NCBI GenBank assembly: GCA_038246785.1
Contig: JBBRVP010000020.1
Coordinates: forward strand, 1 to 50,055
Direction of reading: 5' to 3'
DNA: 50,055 nucleotides
Origin: JBBRVP01 sp038246785
Lineage (GTDB): Bacteria > Actinomycetota > Actinomycetes > Jiangellales > Jiangellaceae
Part shown: piece by piece, positions 25,177-33,256 of the stretch
Layout: the number at the start of each line of letters is the position of its first letter
Numbering within the stretch: position 1 is the first letter of the stretch
Program-made: the position numbers and the translations under genes
Notes under the pieces: model-generated
The model's database searches: none
The model's input: only the letters and a program-made list of their open reading frames with translations
Told to the model about the DNA's origin: nothing

Positions 25177-26417
25177 GGTCCGGGTGGTGGAATGGCACGT
25201 GGCTGGTGGCGCGGCGGGCGCTAGCCGAGGGGCTCGCGTCGCGGAGCTGGCGCGTGGTGACCGGGCTCATGTTGCTCGCCGGGCTGGCCGTGGTCGTCGT
25301 CCCGCGCCTGCTCGGCGAGGAGGCGACGACCTACCGGTTGGCCGTCGTCGGGGAGGCTCCCGAGGCCCTGACCCGACAGCTCGACGCGGCCGGCAGAGCC
25401 GCGGACTTCCAGGTGAGGGTGCTCGCGCGTTCCGACGCCGCCGCGGTCGAGGCGACGGTGCGTGACGGCGACGCCGATGTCGGGCTTGCCGGGTCGGGCC
25501 AGGGAACCACGGTGTACGTCGGTCCCGACCGGGCCGGGCCGTTCCCCAGCATCGTCGCCGGAGCGGTGACCGCGGGGCGGACTGCGCAGGCCCTCGTCGA
25601 CGCGGGGCTCACGCCCCAGCAGATCGCCACGGTGCAGGGGACCGAGCCTCCGCGCCAGGTCGTCGTGGGGCGCGTCGACGACCGGGCGCGGGCCGGCGTC
25701 GGCTTCGCCGTGGGCATCGTGCTCTACATCGCCCTGCTCATCACCGGCATCGGCATCGCCACCACGGTGGCGACGGAGAAAGCGACGCGGGTCTCCGAAG
25801 TGCTGCTCTCGGTGCTGCGCCCGAGCCAGCTGCTCGTCGGCACGGTCGTGGGGGCCGGGCTGCTGAGCCTGCTGCAGATCGCGGCGCTCGCGGTGCCGGC
25901 CGGTGGGTCGCTGCTGCTGTCGCACCGCAGCGACGTACCCGCCTCCGCCGCACCCGACATCGCGCTGGCGGTGCTGTGGTTCCTGCTGGGGCTGGCCGTC
26001 TACGCGTTCGTGTTCGCCGCGCTCGCCGCCCTCGTCGACAAGGTGACCGAGGTCAACGGGGCCATCGTCCCGGTGCAGATGCTCCTCATCGGCGCCTACC
26101 TGATCGCCGTGGTCGTGACGATCTCCTCGCCGACCAGCCCGGTGTCCGTGGCGGCGTCGCTGTTCCCCCTCACCTCCCCGATCGTCATGCCGGTGCGGTG
26201 GGCGTCCGGGCTGGTGCCGGTCTGGCAACTGGTCGCCAGCATGGTGCTGGCGGTGGCAACCGCCGTGCTCCTGGCGCGCTTCGCCTCACTGGTCTACCGG
26301 CGGGGCGTCGTCCGCACGGGCCAGCGGGTCAAGCTGCGCGAGGTCCTCGGCCGAGAGCACGCCCCCTCGCCGGGACTTGTCAGACCCACCAGGGGCCAGG
26401 GCAGCGGCAGGGTCTGA
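25173..26417 (+). CDS. ABC-2 type exporter permease (NatB-like)
   Basis: The 414-aa membrane protein has a first transmembrane helix after RSWRVVTGLMLLAGLAVVVVP and a large extracytoplasmic domain of about 150 residues. A cluster of five helices follows, starting GVGFAVGIVLYIALLITGIG, with the ABC-2 motif VATEKATRVSEVLLSVLRPSQLLVGT. This is the NatB/YhaP layout of exporters for sodium or small toxic compounds. The GTG start overlaps the ATPase stop. The stop lies within the right arm of a 10-bp perfect hairpin, which probably ends the transcript. Confidence 0.85.
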   Translation: MRSGWWNGTWLVARRALAEGLASRSWRVVTGLMLLAGLAVVVVPRLLGEEATTYRLAVVGEAPEALTRQLDAAGRAADFQVRVLARSDAAAVEATVRDGDADVGLAGSGQGTTVYVGPDRAGPFPSIVAGAVTAGRTAQALVDAGLTPQQIATVQGTEPPRQVVVGRVDDRARAGVGFAVGIVLYIALLITGIGIATTVATEKATRVSEVLLSVLRPSQLLVGTVVGAGLLSLLQIAALAVPAGGSLLLSHRSDVPASAAPDIALAVLWFLLGLAVYAFVFAALAALVDKVTEVNGAIVPVQMLLIGAYLIAVVVTISSPTSPVSVAASLFPLTSPIVMPVRWASGLVPVWQLVASMVLAVATAVLLARFASLVYRRGVVRTGQRVKLREVLGREHAPSPGLVRPTRGQGSGRV

Positions 26418-26419
26418 CA
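26378..26419. terminator. hairpin at natB end (TGTCAGACCC/GGGTCTGACA)
   Basis: Perfect 10-bp arms at 26378-26387 and 26410-26419 with a 22-nt spacer include the stop codon of the exporter permease gene. The facing gene is the minus-strand racemase. The arm TGTCAG recurs in hairpins at the convergent junctions at 40162 and 44328, which supports a transcription-end role. There is no U-tract, as is common in high-GC actinobacteria. Confidence 0.6.
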
Positions 26420-26443
26420 CGTCGTGCGGGACCGGGGGTCAGG

Positions 26444-26533
26444 GCGACAGGGGTCACGGCGACAGGGGTCACGGCGACAGGGGTCACGGCGACAGGGGTC
26501 AGGGCGACAGGGGTCAGGGCGACAGGGGTCCAC
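26444..26533. repeat. 15-bp minisatellite GCGACAGGGGTCACG (six units)
   Basis: Six head-to-tail 15-bp units, of which the first three are identical and the last three differ at one to three positions, run into the 3' end of the minus-strand racemase gene. That gene's last codons and its TGA stop are made of repeat sequence. Expansion could therefore have rewritten the protein's C-terminus. Confidence 0.9.
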
Positions 26534-27242
26534 CGCGCCAGGTGGGCAGCGGTCGCTGCCCGACCGCGACCTCGAACGCCGCCCGGGCCAGCAGGCGCGT
26601 CGAGTCGAGCGTGGGGAGCGGTGAGACGTCCGGCGTCACGAGCAGGGGGATCTCCGTGCAGACCAGCGCCACGGCGTCGCAGCCGCGCCCGGCCAGCCGC
26701 TCGATGATGCCGACGTACGCATCGCGCGACTCGTCGCTCAGGAAACCGTTGACCAGCTCGTCGAAGATCACCTGGTCGACGGTCTGCTGGTCCGCCGGCG
26801 ACGGCACCATCGCCGTGACGCCGTGCTCGGCCAGCACCCTGGGGTAGAGCGGCCCGGTCATCGTGATGCGGGTACCGAGCACCCCGACCCGTCGTCGGCG
26901 ATCGGCGGCGGCACGCTCGGCCACCACCTCCGCGATGTGCAACGCCGGCAGCGCGAGCGGATCGCCGGGCCGTTCGAGTGCAAGGTGTGCGGTGTTGTCG
27001 GGGCAGACCGCGAAGTCGGCCCCGGCCGCCGCGAGCCGCGCGACGCTGCGAGCGAGCACCCGCCGTACGCCGTCGTAGTCCATGCCGTCCCACGACGGCA
27101 TGCTGCGCGCGAGCGCCACGCAGTCCAGCGTCACGTCGGGGTGCTCGTGCTCGCCCAGCTCGCGGAAGCCCTCGTGGCAAAACGCCCGGAAGCACAGCGC
27201 GGCGCCCTCCGCGCTGTGCCCGGCGATGCCGAGATGGAGCAC
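26514..27242 (-). CDS. aspartate/glutamate racemase family protein
   Basis: The 242-aa protein belongs to the cofactor-independent Asp/Glu racemase superfamily, which uses two cysteines for proton exchange. Both are visible: CPDNTAHLAL (N-terminal lobe, GADFAVCPDNT) and VALVCTEIPLLVTPD (C-terminal lobe). The N-terminus MLHLGIAGHSAEGAALCFRA is typical, with the mid-region VGVLGTRITMTGPLYPRVL. The stop codon and final residues (GGPLSP) are formed by a 15-bp tandem repeat. The substrate is unknown; D-aspartate formation or a related racemisation is likely. The next gene upstream is separated by only 9 bp. Confidence 0.85.
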   Translation of the reverse strand: MLHLGIAGHSAEGAALCFRAFCHEGFRELGEHEHPDVTLDCVALARSMPSWDGMDYDGVRRVLARSVARLAAAGADFAVCPDNTAHLALERPGDPLALPALHIAEVVAERAAADRRRRVGVLGTRITMTGPLYPRVLAEHGVTAMVPSPADQQTVDQVIFDELVNGFLSDESRDAYVGIIERLAGRGCDAVALVCTEIPLLVTPDVSPLPTLDSTRLLARAAFEVAVGQRPLPTWRGGPLSP

Positions 27243-27251
27243 GACGACCTC

Positions 27252-27569
27252 CTACGCGCGTCGGCGTCGCGCAGGCAGATCGGCGATGCGCTGCGACTCG
27301 GTGAGGAGCTCGCCGAGGGTGTTGGCGTCGATGCGGTCGAGGCACACCAGCACGAGCTGCGGTGAGCGGTCGTGGTGCGGGGTCCAGAAGTACGTTTCCG
27401 GGTCCTCGGCGGCCAGCGCCTCGCGCTCCTCGGTCTTGACGGTGAGCACGCCGTCCTCCCATATGCGCGCCATCAGCGTGCGGGAGAACCACGCCGGCCG
27501 GTCCCAGCTCGGCCGCTCGGTGACGCCGGGCAGGCCCAGGCACGCGCGCCGTACGTCGTCCTCGTTCAC
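27252..27569 (-). CDS. MmcQ/YjbR family protein
   Basis: The 105-aa protein matches small MmcQ/YjbR (double-wing fold) proteins: EDDVRRACLGLPGVTERPSW at the start, then LMARIWEDGVLTVKTEEREA and a C-terminal HHDRSPQLVLVCLDRIDANTL. Members are proposed to bind DNA through this fold, but their roles are poorly known. I chose GTG 27569 (after GGAAG), as the family begins there; the longer in-frame sequence is Arg/Pro-rich and overlaps intergenic repeats. It lies 9 bp upstream of the racemase gene and is probably cotranscribed. Confidence 0.82.
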   Translation of the reverse strand: MNEDDVRRACLGLPGVTERPSWDRPAWFSRTLMARIWEDGVLTVKTEEREALAAEDPETYFWTPHHDRSPQLVLVCLDRIDANTLGELLTESQRIADLPARRRRA

Positions 27570-27813
27570 CACGGCTTCCACGATGTCAGACGGGGGACGG
27601 CGGCGCGGGGGTCCGGTGGTGGGCCGATGTCGACCGGCGCCGGACGCTGCACCCGCCTCACCACCGAGGATCTCTCGGATGCGAGGCGACGATCTTGAGG
27701 CGTTCCCGTTTCCATCGCCGCAGCCTCGCCTCATGATCGGCACCAGACTGGCGATCTTGAGGCGTTCACGCCCCCATCGCGTCCACGACGCCTCAAGATC
27801 GACCGCGGGACCC
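27570..27813. other. intergenic region with CGATCTTGAGGCGTTC repeats
   Basis: This 244-bp gap contains no credible gene. It holds two direct copies of CGATCTTGAGGCGTTC (27690 and 27752), each followed after a few bases by CCATCGC, plus an inverted copy described separately. A promoter for the YjbR/racemase pair must lie near its left end, but no motif is clear. Confidence 0.6.
27752..27802. terminator. hairpin downstream of the polyol operon
   Basis: Arms CGATCTTGAGGCGT (27752-27765) and ACGCCTCAAGATCG (27789-27802) are perfectly complementary over about 14 bp, separated by a 23-nt loop. They lie 12 bp past the stop of the last polyol dehydrogenase gene (minus strand). A further single arm occurs 62 bp away at 27690. 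Position favours transcription termination; the extra copy suggests a repeat-derived element. Confidence 0.55.
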
Positions 27814-28872
27814 TTATGGGATCAGGCAGACCTTGCCGGCCTCGCCCTCGTCAGCGAGCCGGTATGCCTGCGCGGCCGCGGACAGTGGCAGCCGGTGAGT
27901 CACCACGACCTGCGGGTGCAGCTCCCAGCGCACCAGCCGGTCGAGCAGGTCGGCGAGGTGGCCGATCGACGTCACCCACGATCCGTGCAGCTGGACCTGG
28001 CGGTGGATGAGCAACTCGGACACCGGGAACGACACGTCGCCGCCTTCGCCGACGAAGACGCAGCGCCCCCACCGCCGGGTGCCGTGCAGAGCCAGCAGGC
28101 GACCGGCTGGCGAACCGCTGGCGTCGACCACCGCCTCGCACCCCTGCCCACCGGTCAGATCGGAGACCTCGGCCGCCGCGTCCGCGGCCTCGGCCGCCAC
28201 GACGGCGTCGACGAGGCCGAGCTCCTGCGCGCGCCGGCGCCGGGCCGGGACGACGTCGGCGCCGATGACGTGGGGCACGCCCATCGCCCGCCCGAGCATC
28301 GCCGCGGCCAGCCCCACCGGCCCGAGTCCGGTGACGAGCAACCGGTCCCGGCCGGAGACGTCGATGCGGAGCAGCGCCTCGTACGCCGTCCCGAAGCCGC
28401 ACGCGGCCAGTGCCCCGTCGACCCAGGTGAGCCGCTCGGGCAGCGGGAGGCAGCTGGCCTCCTCGGCGAGCAGGAACGAGGCGTGGCCGCCGTCGCGCTG
28501 CCAGCCGTACGCCGCGCGCAGCGGCGACGTGCACCCGACGGCGTAGCCCCGCATGCACTCCTCGCACTGCCCGCAGCCGGCGATGTGGTAGACGGCGACC
28601 CGGTCGCCGACAGCGAGCCGCCGGCACCCGGCACCGACCTCGACGACCTCGCCGGCCGGTTCGTGCCCCGCGATGACACCGCGATACGCCTCCGCACCGC
28701 TGCCCAGGTGCTCGCGGTAGATGGCGCGTACGTCGCTGCCGCAGATCGACGACGCGTGCACCTGCAGCAGCACCTGCCCCGGCCCGGGCGACGGGACCGC
28801 GACCTCCACATGCTCGACCCGGCGCCCGCCGGGCAACCGGACGCCCTCCATCGTGAGCGGGCGGTCGGTCAC
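27814..28872 (-). CDS. zinc-dependent medium-chain alcohol dehydrogenase
   Basis: This 352-aa MDR dehydrogenase has the catalytic-zinc motif ICGSDVRAIYREH, GHEPAGEVVEVGAGC, a structural-zinc loop CGQCEECMRGYAVGC, and the NAD-binding GLGPVGLAAAMLGRAMG. It resembles threonine/sorbitol-type dehydrogenases. It overlaps the preceding sorbitol/xylitol-type dehydrogenase gene by ATGA, making it the third gene of the polyol operon. The substrate is probably a sugar or polyol, inferred from context. Confidence 0.88.
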   Translation of the reverse strand: MTDRPLTMEGVRLPGGRRVEHVEVAVPSPGPGQVLLQVHASSICGSDVRAIYREHLGSGAEAYRGVIAGHEPAGEVVEVGAGCRRLAVGDRVAVYHIAGCGQCEECMRGYAVGCTSPLRAAYGWQRDGGHASFLLAEEASCLPLPERLTWVDGALAACGFGTAYEALLRIDVSGRDRLLVTGLGPVGLAAAMLGRAMGVPHVIGADVVPARRRRAQELGLVDAVVAAEAADAAAEVSDLTGGQGCEAVVDASGSPAGRLLALHGTRRWGRCVFVGEGGDVSFPVSELLIHRQVQLHGSWVTSIGHLADLLDRLVRWELHPQVVVTHRLPLSAAAQAYRLADEGEAGKVCLIP

Positions 28873-29876
28873 GGGTGCACGACGACCTTCACCGCGGCCG
28901 GGTCACTCCGGCCGGCGGTGAGCGCCTCGGGCACTTGGTCGAGTCCGTAGCCGCCGGTGACCAGCCGGTCGACGTCGACGCGCCCCGAGGCGACGAGCGC
29001 GATGGCGGTGGGCCAGGTGTTGGCGTACCGGAACGACCCCAGGATCTCCAGCTCCCGTTCCTGTAGCAGCGGCAACGGCACCGGAATCTCGTCAGAGCCG
29101 ATGCCGACAAGCACGGCGCGCCCTGCGCGGTCCAGGGCGCGCAGCCCGTCGGCGGTGGCCGGCGGTGACCCGGAGCACTCGAGCAGCACCTCGGGGGGTC
29201 GGTCGAGGTCGCCCGGCCGCTCGCTCCGCGCGTCGAGCACGGCGGTGGCGCCGAGCGCCCGGGCGAGCTCGAGGCGGTGCGGCGCGACGTCGGTGACGAC
29301 GACCTCGCTCGCCCCGCAGGCCAGCGCCACCTGCAGGCTGACCAGCCCGACCGGCCCGGCGCCCGTGACCAGCACGCGCGAGCCGGCAGTGACCCGCCCT
29401 CTGCGGCACGCCCACACTCCGACGGACAGCGGCTCGAGCAGCGCGGCGGCGTCGTCGCCGATGCTGTCGGGCACCGGGTGGGCGAAGGCCTCGTGCACCG
29501 TGACGTACTCGGCGAACGCCCCGTCGACCGGCGGGGTGGCGAAGAACTGTATCTGCGGGCAGAGGTTGTAGCGGCCGGCGAGGCACTGCGGGCAGCTCCG
29601 GTCGGGCACGCCCGGCTCGATCGACACGCGCTGCCCGGGACGGAGCCGGCGGACAGCCGTGCCGACCTCCACCACCTCGCCCGACGGCTCGTGCCCGAGC
29701 ACGAGCGGCGCCTCGACCACGAACCGGCCGATGCGCCCGTGGTCGTAGTAGTGGGTGTCCGAACCGCAGACGCCGACCGAGGCGATGCGGACGAGCACCT
29801 CGTCCGGTGCCGGCTCGGGGACCGGCCTGTCCTCCACCACGACCGCGCCAGGGCCGTGCAGGACCGCCACTCTCAC
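28869..29876 (-). CDS. NAD-dependent polyol (sorbitol/xylitol-type) dehydrogenase
   Basis: The 335-aa MDR enzyme has features of the sorbitol/xylitol dehydrogenase branch: VGVCGSDTHYYDHGRIGRFV, LVLGHEPSGEVVEVG, RVSIEPGVPDRSCPQCLAGR with CPQIQFFATPPVDGAFAEYV, and GAGPVGLVSLQVALACGASE for NAD. The catalytic Cys-His-Glu zinc site is intact. A structural-zinc-like loop is present but shortened. The GTG at 29876 overlaps the stop of the mannitol dehydrogenase gene and its own stop overlaps the next start, so translation is coupled through all three genes. Confidence 0.88.
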   Translation of the reverse strand: MRVAVLHGPGAVVVEDRPVPEPAPDEVLVRIASVGVCGSDTHYYDHGRIGRFVVEAPLVLGHEPSGEVVEVGTAVRRLRPGQRVSIEPGVPDRSCPQCLAGRYNLCPQIQFFATPPVDGAFAEYVTVHEAFAHPVPDSIGDDAAALLEPLSVGVWACRRGRVTAGSRVLVTGAGPVGLVSLQVALACGASEVVVTDVAPHRLELARALGATAVLDARSERPGDLDRPPEVLLECSGSPPATADGLRALDRAGRAVLVGIGSDEIPVPLPLLQERELEILGSFRYANTWPTAIALVASGRVDVDRLVTGGYGLDQVPEALTAGRSDPAAVKVVVHP

Positions 29877-31363
29877 CGCGCCGGCTCCGCGCCGCCAGCT
29901 GCCTGCAGCGTGGCGCGGGCGCCGCGCTCGCGCAGGGAGCGCAGCGCGGCGAGGTACGCGCGCGAGAAGCGGTCGTCGTCGGCGAGGTCCCCGAAGACCT
30001 CGCGGTCGCTGAGGAACGCCAGCGGCTCCTCGCGCGAACGCTGGGCGAGCGGGACGAGCCGCTCGGCCAGCCGGTCGACGACCTCGATGGGTTGCCCCCG
30101 CTCGTCGGTGCCCTCGGCGTAGCGCGTCCACGCCGCGACCACGGTGGCGGCACGGTCGACCGGTCCGCCGGTGCGGAGGTTCTCCCGCACGACCGGCAGC
30201 AGCCACTTGGGGATCCGGTTGGAGCTGTCCGCGCATAGCCGGGCCACCGTGTCGGCGACGGCCGGGTTGGCGAAGCGCTCGAGGAGCTCGGCCTTGTAGG
30301 CGGTGAGGTCGATCCCCGGCACCGGCGCCAGCGTGGGGGTGCCCTCGGCATCCATGTAGCCCCTGACGAAGTCGGCCAGCTCGCGGTCCTGTGCCGCGTC
30401 ATGCACGTATTGGTGGCCGAGCAGGTGGCCGAGGTAGGCCAGCGCCTGGTGTCCCGCGTTGAGCAGGCGGAGTTTCATCAGCTCGTACGGCTCGACGTCG
30501 GCCACCAGCTGCACGCCGGCGTCCTCGAGCGGCGGGCGCCCGTCGGGGCCACCGACGAAGTCGTCCTCGAGCACCCATTGGGTGAACGGCTCGCACACGA
30601 CGGGCCAGCCGTCGGTGACGCCGAGCGCCTCGCTGACCATCGCCCGGTCGGCGTCGGTGGTCCCCGGGGTGATGCGGTCGACCATGGAGCTGGGGAAGCG
30701 CACCTGCTCTTCGATCCACGCGGCCAGTTCGGGGTCCTTGAGCCGGGCGTAGGTCGTGAACGAGCGCCGAGCCACCTCGCCGTTGCCCTGGATGTTGTCG
30801 CAGCTGACGACGGTGAAGGCCGGCATGCCGCGATCCCGGCGTCGCCGCAGCGCCTCCACGACCAGGCCGAACGTCGTACCCGGCACCGCACCCGGTTCCA
30901 GGTCGGCCCGCACTCCCGGGTCGTCAAGGTCGAACTCCCCGGTGATGGCCGAGAAGTTGTAGCCGCCCTCGGTCACCGTCAGCGAGACGATCCGGGTCGT
31001 GGGTGCGGCCATGCGCTCGACGACGGCGTCGGGGTCGTCGGGCGCGAGCAGCGCGTCCACGATGGAGCCGATGACGCGGAAGTCCACCCGGCCGTCGGCG
31101 TGCTTGACCGCGAGGGTGTAGAGGCCGTCCTGCTGGTTCAGGGTGTCGATGATGCGCCGGTCGACGGGCAGGACGCCCACCCCGCAGATCGCCCACTCCC
31201 TGGCCTTGTCCTCGGCCAGCAGGCGGTCGAGGTACATGGCCTGGTGCGCGCGGTGGAACCCACCCACGCCGATGTGCACGATGCCGGGGGTCAGGGACCC
31301 GCGGTCGTACGTGGGCACTGGGACCGGCAGCGCGTCGAGCACGGCCGAGGACAGGGTTGTCAC
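29873..31363 (-). CDS. mannitol dehydrogenase family (long-chain polyol) oxidoreductase
   Basis: The 496-aa enzyme belongs to the polyol-specific long-chain dehydrogenases that oxidise mannitol, fructuronate, arabinitol or related polyols with NAD. GIVHIGVGGFHRAHQAMYLD is the N-terminal dinucleotide motif. The catalytic Lys lies in YELMKLRLLNAGHQALAYLG, and DSSNRIPKWLLPVVREN is a further family signature. It is the promoter-proximal gene of a three-dehydrogenase operon and is divergent from the ArsR-type gene across 160 bp. No polyol transporter or kinase is adjacent. Confidence 0.9.
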   Translation of the reverse strand: MTTLSSAVLDALPVPVPTYDRGSLTPGIVHIGVGGFHRAHQAMYLDRLLAEDKAREWAICGVGVLPVDRRIIDTLNQQDGLYTLAVKHADGRVDFRVIGSIVDALLAPDDPDAVVERMAAPTTRIVSLTVTEGGYNFSAITGEFDLDDPGVRADLEPGAVPGTTFGLVVEALRRRRDRGMPAFTVVSCDNIQGNGEVARRSFTTYARLKDPELAAWIEEQVRFPSSMVDRITPGTTDADRAMVSEALGVTDGWPVVCEPFTQWVLEDDFVGGPDGRPPLEDAGVQLVADVEPYELMKLRLLNAGHQALAYLGHLLGHQYVHDAAQDRELADFVRGYMDAEGTPTLAPVPGIDLTAYKAELLERFANPAVADTVARLCADSSNRIPKWLLPVVRENLRTGGPVDRAATVVAAWTRYAEGTDERGQPIEVVDRLAERLVPLAQRSREEPLAFLSDREVFGDLADDDRFSRAYLAALRSLRERGARATLQAAGGAEPAR

Positions 31364-31445
31364 GTTCGCACGCTAACGACTGGAGCATCCGCATCGCTAT
31401 CCGCAGCCAGTTTCCTGCGAGACCGCTCGCTGGACTTGCTGATGA

Positions 31446-31459
31446 CAACCGAGTGGTTG
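31446..31459. promoter_or_regulatory. ArsR-type operator palindrome CAACC-gagt-GGTTG
   Basis: A perfect 5+5 inverted repeat with a 4-bp centre overlaps the TTGACA box at 31457. Palindromes of the CAACC/GGTTG type are typical targets of ArsR regulators paired with AHSA1 proteins. Its overlap with the -35 box fits repression of the arsR-AHSA1 operon. Confidence 0.6.
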
Positions 31460-31485
31460 ACAAAGCTCCGAGGGCAGCCTAGCGT
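31457..31485 (+). promoter_or_regulatory. sigma-70-like promoter for the arsR-AHSA1 operon
   Basis: TTGACA at 31457-31462 and TAGCGT at 31480-31485 are separated by 17 bp, the optimal spacing. The start codon of the ArsR gene lies 39 bp after the -10 box. The -35 is a consensus hexamer; the -10 is weaker but of the TANNNT form common in actinobacteria. Confidence 0.6.
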
Positions 31486-31491
31486 CGTCTT

Positions 31492-31505
31492 CAACCAAAG
31501 AGTTG
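31492..31505. promoter_or_regulatory. second ArsR operator-like site CAACcaaagaGTTG
   Basis: An inverted repeat CAAC/GTTG with an AAA-containing centre lies between the -10 box and the ribosome-binding site, where binding would block the start of transcription. It is 46 bp centre-to-centre from the first palindrome. Both share the CAAC(C)/(G)GTTG arms. Confidence 0.5.
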
Positions 31506-31523
31506 TCTACGAGAGGTCCGAGA

Positions 31524-31889
31524 ATGGTGGCCGACCCGCTCTCCCGAGCGTTCTCGGCCATGGCCGATCCGACCCGGCGCGACATCGTGGCCCGGCTCAC
31601 GGTCGCCGACTCCACCGTGAGTGAGCTGGCCGAGCCGTACGACATGAGCGTCCAGGCGGTCTCCAAGCACCTCAAGGTCCTCGAGGAAGCCGGGCTGGTC
31701 AGTCGCAGCCGCGACGCGCAGCGACGTCCGGTGCACCTGGAGGCACAGGTGTTCGACCTGATGACGAAGTGGCTCGAGCGTTACCGCCGCGAGGCGGAGG
31801 AGCGCTTCCGCCGACTCGACGACGTCCTGCGCTCGATGCCCGACGACGTCGACCCCATCCCACCGTCCCCCCAAGGAGGGCAACGATGA
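31524..31889 (+). CDS. ArsR-family winged-helix transcriptional regulator
   Basis: The 121-aa regulator begins PLSRAFSAMADPTRRDIVARL, followed by the recognition helix region SELAEPYDMSVQAVSKHLKV and LEEAGLVSRSRDAQRRPVHL. These match the SdpR-like ArsR subgroup that lacks metal-binding cysteines and is paired with AHSA1 proteins. I chose ATG 31524 with GAGAGG seven bases upstream; the TTG at 31503 is less likely. Its stop overlaps the AHSA1 gene (ATGA). It probably represses its own promoter through the two palindromes upstream. Confidence 0.88.
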   Translation: MVADPLSRAFSAMADPTRRDIVARLTVADSTVSELAEPYDMSVQAVSKHLKVLEEAGLVSRSRDAQRRPVHLEAQVFDLMTKWLERYRREAEERFRRLDDVLRSMPDDVDPIPPSPQGGQR

Positions 31890-32368
31890 CCACCACCCGC
31901 GAGCACGAGACGCAGATCGTGGCCGACCCCGAGGTCCCGCTCGTCCGGATCACCCGAGAGTTCGACGCCCCGCCGGACAAGGTGTTCCGCGCCCACACCG
32001 ACCCCGAGCTCGTCGGCCGGTGGCTCGGGCCGCGTGACCTCACGATGCGGGTCGAGCACTACGACTGCCGCACCGGCGGGTCCTACCGCTACATCCACAG
32101 CCGGGACGGGGAGGAGTACGGCTTCCACGGCAGCTTCCACGAGGTCCGGCCCTCCGAGTTGATCGTGCAGACGTTCACCTTCGAGGGGGAGCCTGACGGC
32201 GTCGCGCTCGAGCGCCTGACCCTCCAGGACCTCGGCGACGGGCGCACGCGACTCGTGACGACTTCTCTCGTCGACTCCTTCGCCGCCCGGGACGCCGTCA
32301 TCGCCAGCGGCATGGAGCAGGGTGTGCGCGAGGGCTACGAGCGGCTCGACGAGCTGCTCGCCGGTTGA
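31886..32368 (+). CDS. SRPBCC/AHSA1 family protein
   Basis: The 160-aa protein has the START-like ligand-binding fold of AHSA1 proteins: LVRITREFDAPPDKVFRAHT, PELVGRWLGPRDLTMRVEHY, CRTGGSYRYIHSRDGEEYGF and a C-terminal SGMEQGVREGYERLDELL. It should bind a hydrophobic small molecule, possibly acting as co-sensor for the ArsR partner with which it is translationally coupled. A GGAGGG site lies inside the end of the upstream gene. Length is normal. No enzyme activity is implied. Confidence 0.87.
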   Translation: MTTTREHETQIVADPEVPLVRITREFDAPPDKVFRAHTDPELVGRWLGPRDLTMRVEHYDCRTGGSYRYIHSRDGEEYGFHGSFHEVRPSELIVQTFTFEGEPDGVALERLTLQDLGDGRTRLVTTSLVDSFAARDAVIASGMEQGVREGYERLDELLAG

Positions 32369-32450
32369 GCCCGGTTCAGCGCCCGTGAGCGGGCGGCATG
32401 GTCGCGCTCGAGCACCGCGGCAAGCCGTTGCTCGGGGCTACCGTCTCGTC

Positions 32451-33209
32451 GTGGCCTTCGACGTCGCCCCCGACGCTTATGGGCGTTTCATGGGCCGCTA
32501 CGCCGAGCCGCTGGCGGTCGAGTTCGTCGAGTGGGCCGGGGTGGGGCCGGGCCAGCGGGCGCTCGACGTCGGCTGCGGCCCGGGCACGGTGACCGCTCGC
32601 CTCGTCGAGCGTCTAGGTGCCGGCGCCGTCGCGGCGGTCGACCCGTCCACGACGTTTGTCGCGGCGACGCGGGAGCGTTTCCCGGACGTCGACGTCCGGC
32701 GTGGCGTCGCGGAGCGTCTCCCGTTCCCTGACGGCGCGTTCGACGCTGCACTCGCGCAGCTGGTCGTCCACTTCATGTCCGACCCCGTCGCCGGACTGCG
32801 GGAGATGGCGCGGGTCACCCGGCCCGACGGTGTGGTCGCCGCTTGCGTCTGGGACCACGCCGGCGGACAGGGTCCGCTGTCGGTGTTCTGGCAGGCGGTC
32901 CGCGACATCGACCCGGACCACCCCGGTGAGGCCGACCTGGCGGGCACACGGCAGGGCCACCTGGAGGAGCTCTCTCGGGCGGCGGGCCTCGAGCTCGTCG
33001 AGGTTGGCGCGCTGTCCGTAACGGTGCCCTACGCCTCGTTCGACCAGTGGTGGGAGCCGTTCACTCTGGGCGTCGGACCGGCCGGTGACTACGTCGCCGG
33101 GCTCGCCGCGCAGCGGCGCGCGCTGCTGCGCAGCAGGTGCGCGGATCGCCTCCCGCCCGCCCCGTTCGAGATCAGCCCCATCGCCTGGTGCGTCCGCGCT
33201 CGCGCCTGA
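32451..33209 (+). CDS. class I SAM-dependent methyltransferase
   Basis: The 252-aa protein has motif I ALDVGCGPGTVTARL, an acidic post-I (VAAVDPSTTFV), FPDGAFDAALAQLVVHFM (motif IV region) and LREMARVTRPDGVVAACVWD (motif V/VI), a UbiE/Methyltransf_11-type fold. The start is GTG 32451, giving VVAFDVAPDAYGRFMGRYAE, where family homology begins; an ATG in the same frame is lacking nearby. Substrate is unknown. It lies 82 bp after the AHSA1 gene on the same strand. Confidence 0.83.
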   Translation: MAFDVAPDAYGRFMGRYAEPLAVEFVEWAGVGPGQRALDVGCGPGTVTARLVERLGAGAVAAVDPSTTFVAATRERFPDVDVRRGVAERLPFPDGAFDAALAQLVVHFMSDPVAGLREMARVTRPDGVVAACVWDHAGGQGPLSVFWQAVRDIDPDHPGEADLAGTRQGHLEELSRAAGLELVEVGALSVTVPYASFDQWWEPFTLGVGPAGDYVAGLAAQRRALLRSRCADRLPPAPFEISPIAWCVRARA

Positions 33210-33256
33210 CCAGCCGGAGGACGGTGCGCTCAGGTCGTCCGCCGTACGCTCGCCCG

